NCBI GenBank assembly: GCA_963377175.1
Contig: CAUJNA010001890.1
Coordinates: forward strand, 1,387,815 to 1,451,814
Length of the DNA: 64,000 nucleotides
Source: Effrenium voratum
Taxonomy: Eukaryota > Sar > Dinophyceae > Suessiales > Symbiodiniaceae
Direction: 5' to 3'
A program made the translations under genes and the position numbers. Shown here piece by piece: positions 1 to 13,200 of the stretch. The notes beneath the pieces are model-generated. The model was not told the DNA's origin, made no database searches, and saw nothing but the letters and a program-made list of their open reading frames with translations. How positions within the stretch are numbered: position 1 is the first letter of the stretch; each line of letters starts with the position of its first letter.

Positions 1-23
1 GTTGGTGAGAAAGGGCATCTAGC
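1..23. repeat. Family B element, right end only
   Basis: The sequence ggtgagaaagggcatctagc matches the right end of family B; the rest is outside the window. Confidence 0.6.
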
Positions 24-190
24 TGGGGTTCTCTGCAGCTTTACATGGAGCTTTAAAGCGCGAGGCCGGATCAGCAGAGCAGAAACCTGAAAGGGATCCC
101 AGGCGTGGCAAGACACTATAGGCACCTTCGATTCATGTTCCTTTTGATGTTTGAAGGACGGCAAGGTCTACGGGAGATCCTGCAAAACCA

Positions 191-287
191 TAGGTGTCCT
201 TTTTGGAAAATAGATGGCCCTGGTAGACGATTGAACCACCAGGTAAACCAGGGCCTTCTATTTTTTAAGCAAAACAAGGACACCTAG
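191..287. repeat. Long hairpin, ends aggtgtcctt / aaggacacct
   Basis: The arms aaaatagatggccctggt and accagggccttctatttt pair around a short loop, with outer arms aggtgtcctt and aaggacacct. A MITE-like palindrome of its own family. Confidence 0.7.
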
Positions 288-362
288 GTGCAAAACCAGC
301 TTGGAATTTCTTCGGGTGCAAATGGAAATCACCAGTTGCGGATCTTCTTGAACCCCAGCTAC

Positions 363-437
363 CCGCGAGCGCGCGTTCGACTCTTCCTCTTGCCTGGGGG
401 AAGAACTCGCCCTCCGGCTCCGTCTCAGTTTGCGCCT
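363..437 (-). CDS. Microexon, 75 bp, basic then acidic peptide
   Basis: It follows a ctgag acceptor and ends at CGG|gtagct. It is 25 codons, phase 0 to phase 0, beginning RRKLRRSRRASSSPRQEE. It is the most downstream exon seen; the frame has no stop, so the gene continues beyond the window. Confidence 0.55.
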
Positions 438-3400
438 CTCAGCTGCCCCCCCCCCCTTTTATTGGACCCCTTGATCTGACAAATACATTGTTCGACCCTC
501 AAAGTGTCCAACTTACAAATGTCCGTCAAATTACAACCCCAACTGCTGAAATTAGCAAAATACAATCCTTCCTTATGGATGGTGTGAGGGTTCAGGCGGG
601 CCACTCAGAGTCTCTTAGGTAGCAACAACCTTTTGTTGCCTGTCAACGGATTGGAAACAAATACAAATCCATTTTGTCAGGGCATCCCTGAAAGTCCATG
701 ATAACCCAGTGCTTCCATTCCCACAAAATAAAAACAGGATGGCATTGCTTCCCGTGGATAATTTTGTGTTGCAATAGCACATGTTTGAAGAGGACTTTTC
801 AGGGTCCAAAATCGCCCAACCTCAAATACCGAACGGCCCAACCTCAAATCCTGAGGCACTCAACCGAAAGTGCTTGAGATTGAGCCAGTGGGCTGGCTTT
901 TGGATGTCCGCCTATCAGGTATATCTGCATCATATCCCCAGCTAAGTCCCCATTCCGTGGGTTTTAGGCTAAACCCAACGGAATGGAAACTTTATTGGGG
1001 ATATCCACCACCTACCTGACAGGAGCGGTCCAACAGACTATCCGCCGATGTCGGTCCGATCAAAGGAGGTTGCGCCCTCAAGCCAAACGAGACCCCATTC
1101 GCGAAAGTAATGTTGACCCCAGATGAATCAATCCCAGTTTATTAATACGGCGGTGTCCCTGCGTTTTGTGGGGTTTCATCACTTTTGGAGGGGAACACCC
1201 CCGTATTCATAAACTGGGGTTGATTAATCTGGGGTCAACATTAGTGTACAACCCTGGGTTATCCTTTGCCCGAGGAACCTAAGGGTAGCTGATTTTGGGA
1301 CTGCTTGAAGTATGTTCCTTGAAGAAAAAGCAATTCGGGGTGATGCAATCAGAGCCCCGTGCCTTCCCGACTACTCACGCTAAACGCCTGGGATTGTGGC
1401 TCGGCAAATTCTTCAATTTTTCCACAGGATGTGCAAATCCGGGCATCACCTGGGCAAAGCGAAATGCGGCTTGCGTTTCTTTCTTTCTTTTTTTTGGGGG
1501 GTCCTTCAACTCACTTCCTGAGTGGATTGGCCAAACAAAGTCCAAACCTTTTGCTTGCCGCCAAAACTGTCTTTCCAAAAAGAAAAACAACAGTGAGCCA
1601 GACTTTTCGTTTACCACTACAAAAAGCTCACAGATGTGATCTAGAGTCTCTATGACCCTTTCATAATGGGGTCACAACACCTTTTTTTTGTTGGGAAACA
1701 ATCAACCATTTAAAAGGGTCAGAAGGAGACTCCTTGGAAAGAAAAGAGCTACCCATAAAGTTGGAATTCACCAATTTGATAATTTTGGGGCAGGCAACTC
1801 ACCCCATCTTTGAGCTGGAACTTCTTTCGGGTCCCGGCCTCCCCTTCCGGCTGCTTCACTTCCGGAGGCAGCTCTTCCTTGCCGTGCATGGACCCTACCA
1901 CCCCCACCTGAAAACCTCCCGGGTGGGGTGGGGGCAGTGAGAATTGAGGGCAAGTAAGGCCAATAACGCTACGTACTGCGATTCACCAACCAGTGAGGTG
2001 CTTTTTGCCCAGGTTCCCTTTGAAAGAGCCCAAATGAGGATACTAGGATACCCTCAAAGCAAACAGAATGGTTTGTGGTCGCATTGCCCCGCGGTGAGCT
2101 CGCTACTATAGGTGCGCAGAAACACCGGGTGGTTTTGAATCTGGAAACGGACACCAAATAATTTCCCTTTGTCGGGTTCCCTTTCAAACAAATGAGGATA
2201 CCAGGATACCAAAAGCATAGCCACATGACTGCTTTTAGAGTTGCCCCCAAACAAGTGGATGAAGCACTTTCAGACCCCATCCACTTTCAGAACCCATCCC
2301 AGACAAAGGGCAAACCCCGCCACTACCCAAACACAAGTGCTGCTTGAGCTGCATTCACACATAAGAAGCATCAAGCGCAACAACAAACCTAGGAAGTATG
2401 AGAGTTTGAGTGGTGCACTGGCCGCATCCCAGCCCACCCCAGCACACCACCCTCCGTTGCCCGGAAAGGCCAAACAAGACCACAGAAGTGACCTCGCTCA
2501 CAGTGGATTGGAGGACAACAACTATCGGCAGTAATCCAGAAAAATTGTGGTCGGAAACTCTTGAAGGGGGCTCTCTATAGGGCATGTCTGCTGCTTGAAT
2601 GATTTCGAATCCTTTTCATGGGTAGTTTGAGGGCTCAGGTGCCTGAAAAAGCCAACAAACAAAAATACACATACCCGTATTCCCACGACTCGGGCGTTGG
2701 AGCTGCCCTCAGGGTTGCTGGCCACTATGCCGGTATCACCACCTGAACCCTCAGAATTCCAACTTAAGCGCGGGTTGTTACCTTTGTTCCCTCTTTCATA
2801 GGTAGTTCGTTTGGGTCCAGGCAGCCGTTTGACATATTTCCCGGCACCCAAAAAAACCGAAGTCATTCCCGCCATCAGCGTCCAAACCCATGGCCCTTGG
2901 CTCTTGCAGGAAAGCTACCGCTGTTTCTTCGTTTGGGTGGAGAAAGAGTACAACCCTAACCAATGAATTCACCCACACAACTTTGCCGCAACCCATGTTT
3001 AAGTTGGATTTGTTTGAAGGTCCAGGTAGCACAAGAGCTTCAAGAAAGTCGGCGCGCTGAACGGGCTCTTCTTCCTAGCCGCGTAAGAGCCTTCAGCCAA
3101 GCATTTCGAGCCCTTTGCTAGGGCAACCCTGTTGACTCGTTTTTGGGGGCCCAGCGACGTACGTTTCCAGCTTCCTACCTGAAGCTTCCAGCTCCGTTGT
3201 CTGGGATCCGATGAATCCTCCTGAATGACGGAACCACCCGACCCGTTCAACGGTTAGGGCTTGTTGAGTTCTTAAGGTTTAAAGCCAAGGAATGCCCAAA
3301 TCAGCGAAAGGGCAGTGGGTCAAAATAGGTACCCAAGATGGCACCTTGGTACATGGACCAAACACGAAACAACCTGCGGTTTGTCCTGCCTCTTTGATTT

Positions 3401-6400
3401 CGAGCCACACCCAAATAAGGATAAGCAGGCTAGGAACAGTTGAGGGGTCCTTCCCATCACTCGCTACCCCGCCGCCCTCCAAACCCCCGCCGCTTTGCCT
3501 TGGGCGATGGCGGATCGCTTCCGCCTTGCGCTCACAGGCCGAAGATTGGTGGCAGCTTGGTGAGTTCAGGGAGGACCTTGTGTGGTTTCGGGTGAATCGA
3601 CACTTTACCAATGTCCTAACGCAGCCAAAAGGACGAAATATTTGGGGCTGGTAGGGACGCTCATCGACCTCCTGCAAATCTAGACAACCATTTACAATCT
3701 GCGTGACCATGGCGCACGGATTCAGAGATTTGACCATGGCACACATCAGGTTCCCTCCATTCAGAACTGCTCAAAACAGAACCCAAGATGGGTCTTGGTC
3801 TAGGTCTGGTAGAACTAGAGAGAACATCCCGACATTTGCATTTCTGTACAATCAAAATGGACGAGATGTCCCAACCACTGCACCCCCCGCTCAAAAAGGT
3901 CTCACCTGCGGCACATAAGCCTCACAGAACACCACCAGCAAAGTGTCTTTCGAAAAACCACGATCTTCTTTTGCCGCAACCCGAAGTGCTTGGGAAAACG
4001 GAAGGAAGGAAGGGTGCTCCTGTGTTTTTGGTTTTGGTCCCATTCATCCTTTCCCCACACCTTTCTGAAGGCCGAACCTTGGGACCACGCCTGGGCAGCT
4101 GGATTCTGGGGTCTTCGGGGTCCCGAGCTTCGCGGAGCTTCGCGGATTTTCGCGGATGTTCCACAGGTCTGCGAAGCCTCGCCCGTTGTTTTTTGTTTTT
4201 TGACCAGGAAGGCAACTGAGAAAAAGCGAAGGCAAAGGCCGGCAAGAAAACATACGGGGTACGGAACCGGGGCTCTCATACCACATAGTTACCCGACTTG
4301 CTCTTGAGGTCTCAAAGGCGTCTACCATATGTAAAGCAAATAGACTGGGATTGCGGCATTCCAAAAAAACCAAATAAGCCATGATCAAAGCCACCACAAA
4401 TGGTGGTTTTCCTTTAGGTTCCCTTTCAAAACCAAAAAAAACAAGTGTATCATCTGAAAAAGGACACATCAAAAGAACCAAAAACAAAAAACACACACAC
4501 ACAAACACATAAAAAAGGTGTCTTCAAAAAACAACACAAAATTGGTATCCTCAAACAAATCTTTAAAAAAAAAAGGTATCCTCCAAAAAGGGATATCCCT
4601 CAAAGATGTTGTTTCCATTCCTGGCCCCCGGGAATCCTCGACCCCTCGATCCCTCGATCCCTCGCCCGCGCCTTCGCCTTCGCCCTCGCGCTCGCGGCGA
4701 GGGCTCGTAGGCCACCTCGCCTGCAAGGCCCACAGCGCTTTGAGCGAGCCACGCGGGAGGGTAAGGATCTCTGAACTCCACGGGGTCCGAATAAAACATA
4801 AAATAACATATAAAAGGTTGCAATAGCCTGTTTTTTTTAAGTTGGAATTTGAGAGACCCTGGATTTGGGGGGGTGCCAACTCGTTTAGATAGGTTTGGAA
4901 AATAAGTTTTTGGTGCTCGTTCCATGCTGTAGGAACCACCTTTGGAAAACCTGCTTCCCTGCATCGAAGCGTCCTTGAGGAATGCTCCAAAGATCCGTTC
5001 ACAGTAGAATTTGCCTGGACTCTCAAAACTCCCTTAAACTTGGGTTGTTGCCCTAGCATTATGGGGTGATGTCCCTTTTCTATGGGAAATTGGAGGGTCC
5101 AGGTACCTTTCCAACCCTGTGTATGCTTGCGAAACACTTGTTTTGTTGCAGCCCCCCTACGAAACATGAACAGAACCAACAGACCTGAAAACCTAAAAAA
5201 ACAGGCGAACGCCAAGGAGGTTTGGGCATTGAGGCCAGCAACCTTGCCCTCGGAAATATCCTCCATTCCTGGGCTGTCTCGGATCCCCTGCTAAAAGATT
5301 AACTGTTAGTGGGTTGAATGGAAATCCCCGACTGAACCAACTAAAAGCAACTGAAAACTAAAGGAGCCGGACAACTCGCTGGGAACCGCCAAGAAGTGGT
5401 GTTTCACCAACCATGATGTTGAGGCAATAACTATAACCCATGTTTGAGTTGATTTTTTTGAGGGTTTTAGGTACCTCCAAACCCCCATCACACAAAAAAC
5501 CGTTTCTCCTGGCCCGCTCCCCACCGAGTCCTCGGTCTCCCAAGGGGCCTTTGGCGGCGGCGAGCTAGGCCAGTGCTGCTGCAGCGCCGCTAGCTCCGCC
5601 TGAGCGGCCGGGGCTGGCTGCGCGTAGCAATGCCGCCAACCTTGCTTGGGGAAATTTAAGTCCCCGGGGAAAAATAACCATGCTTTCGGCAGTGATAGAC
5701 TCCCTGTTAAGTCCAAAGCGGAGCAACAATCATATTCGTAAGCAAATGGAAGACAAGGGTGAAAAAAGGAGGTTGCTTAAACACACGTTGGCTTAAATAT
5801 TGGTTCTGTTTAAACACCCATTGATTGTATTTTTGGCAGGTGTGAACGCAGTGCTGAAGGCGCATGTGAACCGGTGCGCTTCTCATGGGAAACCAAAAAA
5901 GATCACCACCACTAGGTCCGCCAGTAGAGAGGTTAGAATCAGGGTCCCCTTTTTGCTGTAGTCTATTTCAGTAGGGAAACCCTCCCGCAAAAAAGAAACG
6001 GTGAAAGGGCACCTAGCCAAAAATCTAGACCATATTGTGGTTGTTTGGGGGTAGCTTCACAAAAAGGCACACAAAAAAAAGCAACTTCTGCGGGCTTTTG
6101 GAAGCCGGCGGCTGCGGACATGTAGATGATTCGGGCACCAACAAGACGGGCTGCGCCTTGATCAGCTCCCCACCCCCCCCCCCCCCCCCTTTCGCGCGAG
6201 CGAGCGCCGAGATAGGGGCGAAATGTTCCTGTCATTTTTCACTTTCAAGCATAATACACCCCCCTAAATTTACGCTGCCTTATTCCAGTTGCCCGCCTGC
6301 AGCATCGAGGTTTGCCGCTCCGATTCTTCGTGCCTGACGCGGGCACGCTGACAAAGCGGAAGGGAATCGGCATGTCTTACCCAATGTTTCTCACTCCGTA

Positions 6401-9400
6401 AGTTCCTGGACTCTAGTCACGTTTTGGGAAAGCAAATTGAGTCGCAAACCAACAGTTTGGGCGTTTTGTAGCCAATCCATGATAAGAACAAAGTGGGTGT
6501 ATTTTGGCCCCTTAAATATCATGGAATCGCAGTACAAACCAAATGTGCCAAGTTGCTGAAAATCAAAAAAGGTGCTCACATCATCCCCGGCTAAGCCACC
6601 ACACATGAGACCCCCCTTGTGCCCACAGAAGGGAATCTTCTGGGGAATGTAGTAGCTATTGGGGTTCACACCATGTAGTCCCTTCGCTCAATGGGCTATC
6701 CCCGCAAAGTAAAGCAGTTCCGCTAAAACGGGACACTGCCATTCCAATCGAACCAGGCGTTTATGAATCCTGGGGCTCCCGTTACCCTTCCACCAAACAA
6801 CACTTAGAAGGAGCAGCTTGGGTGCATCAGAGTGAGATGCAGAAGAGTGCGAGAGCAGAGTCCCCAAGTAGCCGGTACCGTTTTAGAGGAGTTGGACATA
6901 GTGCGACACAGCCGTCTAGGGTTTGATTCCGCATTCTCTTCACCCACCGTTCTCTTTAGAAACAACCTATTTTCCTGGGGTTTGGCCTATCGTTTGAATA
7001 GAAGGATACCTGAAGAGAATGGGGAGGGTACAGCTAGATTCAGGGCGCCAACGGAGGTAGTGGAAAAGGTTGCCCGCGGCAACGGAGATGCGCTCCACAA
7101 CTTCAGGCCGCAGGAGCGCAGGATGCGTGTGCGCCTGACGTTGAATTGGCTGCCTGAGCGCAAACCCCGACAAGCTGTACAAGCTGTATAGTACTGTCAA
7201 GAGCAAGGCGGTCAAGTCGCCCCTTTAAACTTCACAAATAGAAGTTCAAAGGGTCAAAAGGTCAGCTTTGGAAAGCTGAGGAAGACAGCTGAGAGAACCA
7301 ATGGCAATCGCAGTCCCCCTATCAACAAATCGCTCAAGGGGGATGCTCATTTGCTAGCTCCCCGTACTCACCCTCTACAAGCCAAAGTAGACAAACTAAG
7401 GTCTCATTTTCCTTCAGAGTACGCATGGGTACTTTCCTTTCCATTTTCCTTTTCGTTAGCGCACCATTTTCTTATACTTTACTTTCCTAGTACAAGGTAC
7501 TAACTACAACCAATTGAAAAAGTACACATCTCAAGCCTTTCCAAGGGATCCCTGTATCTGGCACTGCCAGCTTAAGCAAAGGGGGGGAGGGACACACTTC
7601 ACTGGTTCTCTCCCTGCACTAATCTGTGCTGGCCAATAACCAAACAACAGCAAAGAGCGTTTCCCTTTCAAAGTTTGTCCTACAATTACAATTTGCTCAC
7701 TTGTTCAGTGACCCTGGAAAAACAAGGGAACCTTTTTGGGGGCTTGGACCATTTTTTGTGGGGCAGCCACCAAGAGAAGGGAAAAATAATTGGTGCCACT
7801 GAACTAACTGAGGCAATAAACCGCTTTTAAGGGAATTCGGAGGGTCCAGGCAAAGGGGAGAATCAAAGACATGTTCAGGTGGGTTCTGTGGCAGTGAGGT
7901 GATCTACCACTCAGGAGAATCGGTGCCACTGAACTGAGTTTGGGCCCGTGTCGAGGGATGAGAACACTTGCTTCTGACCCACTTCCCTATGAAATAAATC
8001 GTTCGACCGCCAGCCCATATCTCGGTTGCAAAATCTGCTCCCCTGCTAAAAGATGGTTTAATACGGAAAACCCATTAGTTGGCAAAAAGCTTTAAAGTCC
8101 TAACATCCAAGCAAAATGAACCAAACATATGTGGGGCCTCATGTATGAATCGGGCCCATATGTAGGGCAAAAGCGAGTCCCGCTCCCAACTGATTTGCCG
8201 TCCCAGTGGTTCCCAGGCAAGCGTGTGTAGTGGGTAACCAACCACTTTCCTTTTGGTTTTGACATGGGTTGATGAGGCTGGGAAAACCTCCGGGCTCATG
8301 TTTTAGGATACCTGTTCTAGGGGTTCACAAGGAGAACCACATTTTTGGTGGGGTCCCGTAACAAAAAGGGTGCACTAGAGCAAACTCTTGGGCATCTTTT
8401 GGTGAGGGTGTGCCTGATGCATCCATGCCAACAGCCAGACATGCCAGCACCCCAATCCCAACAACTGCTTGTGCAACCTCACTTGCTGAGTGGATGGTCC
8501 CAAAACAAGTATTTTTGCCACTAAAATGGTCCAAACCCAAAAGTTTAAAGTTCATAAACTCAGGAAGAGAGCCACCATGTCCGAAGTTTCAAGTGCTGCC
8601 CAAAAAGCAGTTGTGGGGTGCTGGTCAGGGGCGACATGGATTCTGATTCGGCCACTTATTCCTGAGTGGATAGCCAACATATCGAGCCAAGCCTTTCGAA
8701 TCCGACCGCGCCTCTCTGACACGGACTTCACCAATGTCTGCAACCGCGTGGCTTCCTGCACAAGGAGGTCTGGGCTGAAATGCGGACATCGTCTAGAATA
8801 TGCTGTTTCTTCATCCTCCCCGTTGCAACCTGTTGAGGCAATAGCTTTGCGCACAACTTTCATAGCCGGCATGTAAGGGACTCGAAACCAATGAACTTTG
8901 AATTCCTCACTTCTGAGGGGAGTTTCGCCACCCTGTTGATCGAATCCGGGTCGACAATTTAAGCCCACTGAAATTGCCATTCCCCTTCCGGCTGCTCAAA
9001 TATTGAGCCTACAGTGGGCCACGTTGGAAAGATACTTTCTGCAAGCATGCCTTCAGAGTCTCTTGGTACCCTTTGAGTCGATGTGTACCGCCAAAGTAGA
9101 TTCCTGGAAGATACCCAGCGCTGCAGCGACCCTTGCGGATAGATAATCAACCTCCAAAAAAGGCAAACCCGGGCGCTCAAAATTCCCTTACAGATTGGCT
9201 ATTACCCTAAAATTATGGACTTGGTGAATTTCCTTCTCCAAACCTGGATGTTGAGGTTCGCCAGAGCTAGTCAGCTAGTCGCTCGCTGTGAAAACTCGGG
9301 CTGCCGTGAAGAGGAAGCGCGCCAGCGCAAGATGTAAGAACTTTCTTCGTACAGGACCCTATATAGAGTACCTGGAGTCTCCATGACCCTTAAAAGATGG

Positions 9401-10261
9401 GGGCATTACCTAAAAATGAAGGGTCATGACATGTTTAGAGGGTCATTGAGACTCCAGGTAGAGGAGTATCTTGGCTGAATCCCCAAGTTTGCTTTGATGG
9501 TAGTCTCCCATCAATCCCCTTTTTCTCTAATCCTGCATGGACATATTCCCACTTGAAGCAGTGCACAAGAATCGAAACTGCAAACCGAAGCGGAACCCTC
9601 AAAAAAAGAGACAAACTTCTCTTGCAAATTGGCTATTGCCCCCCCCCCAAAAAAAAGGACTTGGTGAGTTTTCCCTTTTCAATTGTAGTTCTTTCGGGTC
9701 CATACCGGAACCCATAGCCGGGAATTGTACGCCATCTCATCTCTCACGCTGGATCGATCCAAGCCATGAAAGGGACGCAACACCATGTGAGCCAACACCT
9801 GGCAACTGTTGTGGTCGGGACCCAACACCGGGGACAAAGAGTCAAAATGAGTACCATTTTGGGCCGATAAAAAAAAAGCCACAGCGTCTTTGCTTTCTAT
9901 TTTCTGGTTGGGACATCCAAAAAAAACCAGTTCCCAGGGAGAAAAAACATGGAATTCACTCGTCCTTTGGAAGTTCCTGGACCCTCAAAATTCCTTTAAC
10001 TCGGCTGTCCTCAGATCCCCTCCTAAAAACAAATCTTTTAGTGAGCGAAATGGAAATCACCACCAAACCCACAAAAGCTAAAAAATCTAAGGAGATGGCT
10101 GGGACCGTGAAGATAATACTGGGTTTTGTACCCAACATTGTGGTACAGGCAGTTGTGTTTAGAGGGCCCACCCCCTGTTGATCCAAGAAAAAGGGAAATG
10201 CCCACTGGATGTACTCATTTGCATTGACCGGTTGGAGACATAGTTGTTTTGTTATTTTTCT

Positions 10262-10294
<33 letters not shown>

Positions 10295-13200
10295 GTACAT
10301 GGCAGTGGAACCCATCTATTTCTAACAAAACTGACAAAAAGGACACCTGCTGTGGATGGACGAAATCTATTTCAAACTACCCTTCGGAAGCCCTGGAATG
10401 ATATGATGTCCAAAAAACAATCGCTATGGTTTCTCAGCCATGTTTTCATTTCGTGGTGCGAGACTCGCGGACTTTCCAACCATCCGCAGTATGAAGCTAT
10501 AAAAGGATCATTTCACCATTTGGGGAGGGGGGTCCATGCAGCTCTTCCTCACTTGCCCAACGGCCCCAGAACTCAAAGGAACAAGTTGACCACAGGAAAA
10601 CCAGAAAGTGGTCTCAAGGTCCATTTGCTTCTTCCCAAACTTCACCCGGCCCACGCCAAGAAACGCCTCCTCCCCTTGCTCCCCCCCCCCGCCCCACCCT
10701 ACCCCCCCCCCACCCAAAGCCCCCCCCCCCCGCCGCGCCCCCCGAGGCGCGCTTCCCCGCGCCTCTCGCTGGAGCTCGCGGGAGGCCCGCAGCTCGCGCG
10801 CAAAGGCGCCGGCCCAGGTCTCCTGCGCCTCCGCGCCGCAAACCCCCCCCCCCGAGACCTTCCGAGTCCCCGGGCGGTGGGTCAAAAATAGGTAACTGCC
10901 AACATGGAACCCTGGTAAATGGATACATGGACTAAAACCAGCGGTCCCCTTGGTGTTCTTTCTTTTTTCAAAATGAATGACCCATACCCATACATGAATG
11001 CCTGAGTCTTCGCAAAAATGCAGCTTCCTGTTGCCCGTCTATCGTTTTCACTCTGAGGGATCGATCCTTTCTGGGCTTTTTGGGCGGCCTGTACGGAGAA
11101 TTCATCCACTTGGCAGCATTGATCGCCAAAAAGGAGAAATGAAAAACCCTTGCCGTCAGTTGGCTTCCTCGAACTACCCCATAAATTCAAAGGTTGATTC
11201 CCCATTCTTTCCAACCATCGTTCTTTTCGAAAACCGGATCCGTTCACCTGGGTTTCCGGAGGCTTTCTAGAAAGATCCGGATCACTGGAAAGAATGGAAA
11301 TGGAAGGTAGCACTAGAATAAACACAGGTAGGAATGTTGAGAGGTCCAGGAAGCTTTTTTTCACATGATCCCTGGGCCAAGGGAAGGGACCCCAAGCAGA
11401 CCATTTCAGACAGCCAAAAGTTGTCCGCGCTTACTAAAGGCCCGGTGCTTCCATTTGCCACAGTCCCAGCCTAACAGTTAACACTAGGACATTGCTGGTA
11501 ACCTGCAATACAATGGCCCTAGGATCTTGTTAATTGGTCGTTTGAGGGAGGTAAATGTACCGGGAGTCCCAAATCTGACCCTTCAAACACGGGGTGAGTC
11601 ATTGCCCAAAAGAAAGAAATGGGTCATTGACCAACGATTCGGAGACTCCAGGTATACCTGGAGTCTCCATGACCCCTAGAAAAAGGGAGTCATAGCCCAT
11701 TTCTTTCTTTTGGGTAATCACCGGCCATTGTTGATTTGGGTCAACCACTATTTTCAGGGTCAGTCTCGGAGGACCAACCATTTTTGATGTGGGTCTCGGA
11801 GACTCCAGCTAGCTTCGGAGTTTCCAGGAAGATGGGGGACTTAGAAGTGGGTTGTCATCAGAAGGTACAAATGGAATTGTCAGTCCAGCTGCCGTCGCCT
11901 TGGCCAGGTCCGAGGTCTGGCGTTCCGCCAGCGCGGCCTCGCTTGACTTGGGCTCGACTCGCGGAACGGCAATTAAGTTGGAACCGGTAACCTCGAACTA
12001 CGCAACAAGGGAAGTCACCCACCGCTACTGTGGATGGTTGCGAAATCCATTTCGCACCACCTAAGGGACCCTGGAATGACCTGTAAATACCAGCCAATAA
12101 TTGTTTCCCATGGTCAAAGTGGTGCAGGATTTTGTCCATCCACAGTAGTTTTGAGGGGTAGCAACCCATTTTTCGGGGGAAGTTTGAGGGTCAGGTTGTT
12201 GGTAACCTCAGCTACCCATAAAAGAAGGGAGTTCGCCAACCATAAATTGAGGGACAATAACCCAATTTAGAGTTGGAATGGTGACACTCCAGGTACTCAT
12301 AAAAGAGGGAATATTCACCAACCATGGGTAGCAACCCATGTTTGTGGGGAAGTTTGAGGGTCCAGGCTCACAGCATCTGGCAATCTAGTTCATGATGAAT
12401 CTCCTAGACAAATACAAGTAGCCATTACAAACCTTACAGTTTCAATGGCTTAACAGTACACTCATGCGAAATTGGCCTATACAGGTTGTCAATCAATCTA
12501 GGTTATCGCCCACTCAAAAGAAACCCTAAGTGGAGTTACTCTCGGGAGATGGCCCGTCACAGGGGGTTCCTTTCAGAGGAAACTGATCTTCCAGGTACAC
12601 TCCCGCAGGTGCTACGTTTGTTGGAGGAAGGGTAACCTTGCTACCTTGCTATTCGTGGGTTGTCATCCAGGTGGCTAACCCCTTACGAGCTTGGCCAAAG
12701 ACCCAAGTACCCTGACCGCGTCCCAGTGGATGTCCCACGCAAGCACGGAAGAAAAAGCGCCCTCTGCTTTGCCTGTTGATTTGTTCAAGGGAAACAGGCA
12801 CATGTTTGGGTAGGGCCGGGTTTCTTTCAAGGAACAACAAACGCCCTGCCTCAGAAAAAAACAAAAATGGGGATCAACCCGGTGAAGGCTCCAAAACGCT
12901 CAGAGCAACCCAAACGTTTTCAGCATTTCTGCGGGTTCAAACCAAAAGTTGAAAGGTGCTACATGGGGCCAGGGTTGCGCATGGAGCAAGAACCATTAGG
13001 AACACTCAATCCTAGATGGGTTCATGTAGATAGCTAGGCAGCCCTCCAGCAATGAAACTGAGAGGAAGGAATCTGAACCCCATAACCCCCCTAAACCCCT
13101 GAAAAAACTGAAGGAATCAAGAATGTGCTTCGTTGGTCTGCTAGGTCCTCCAGTAGGGAGGTTAGAATAAGGGTACCCTTCTTCTGTAGTCTATTTTAGT

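Noticed and set aside
4469..5266. 265-residue minus-strand open frame
   Set aside because: Crosses family D sequence and simple repeats; only the 4,678-4,720 patch looks exon-like.
9265..9340. Plus-strand patch REEEARQRKM followed by gtaaga
   Set aside because: Attractive donor and charged peptide but short, isolated and on the strand opposite to all other exons.
10244..10928. Pro-rich and Gly-rich frames on both strands
   Set aside because: Caused by the poly-T and poly-C tracts; only 10,763-10,828 is supported.
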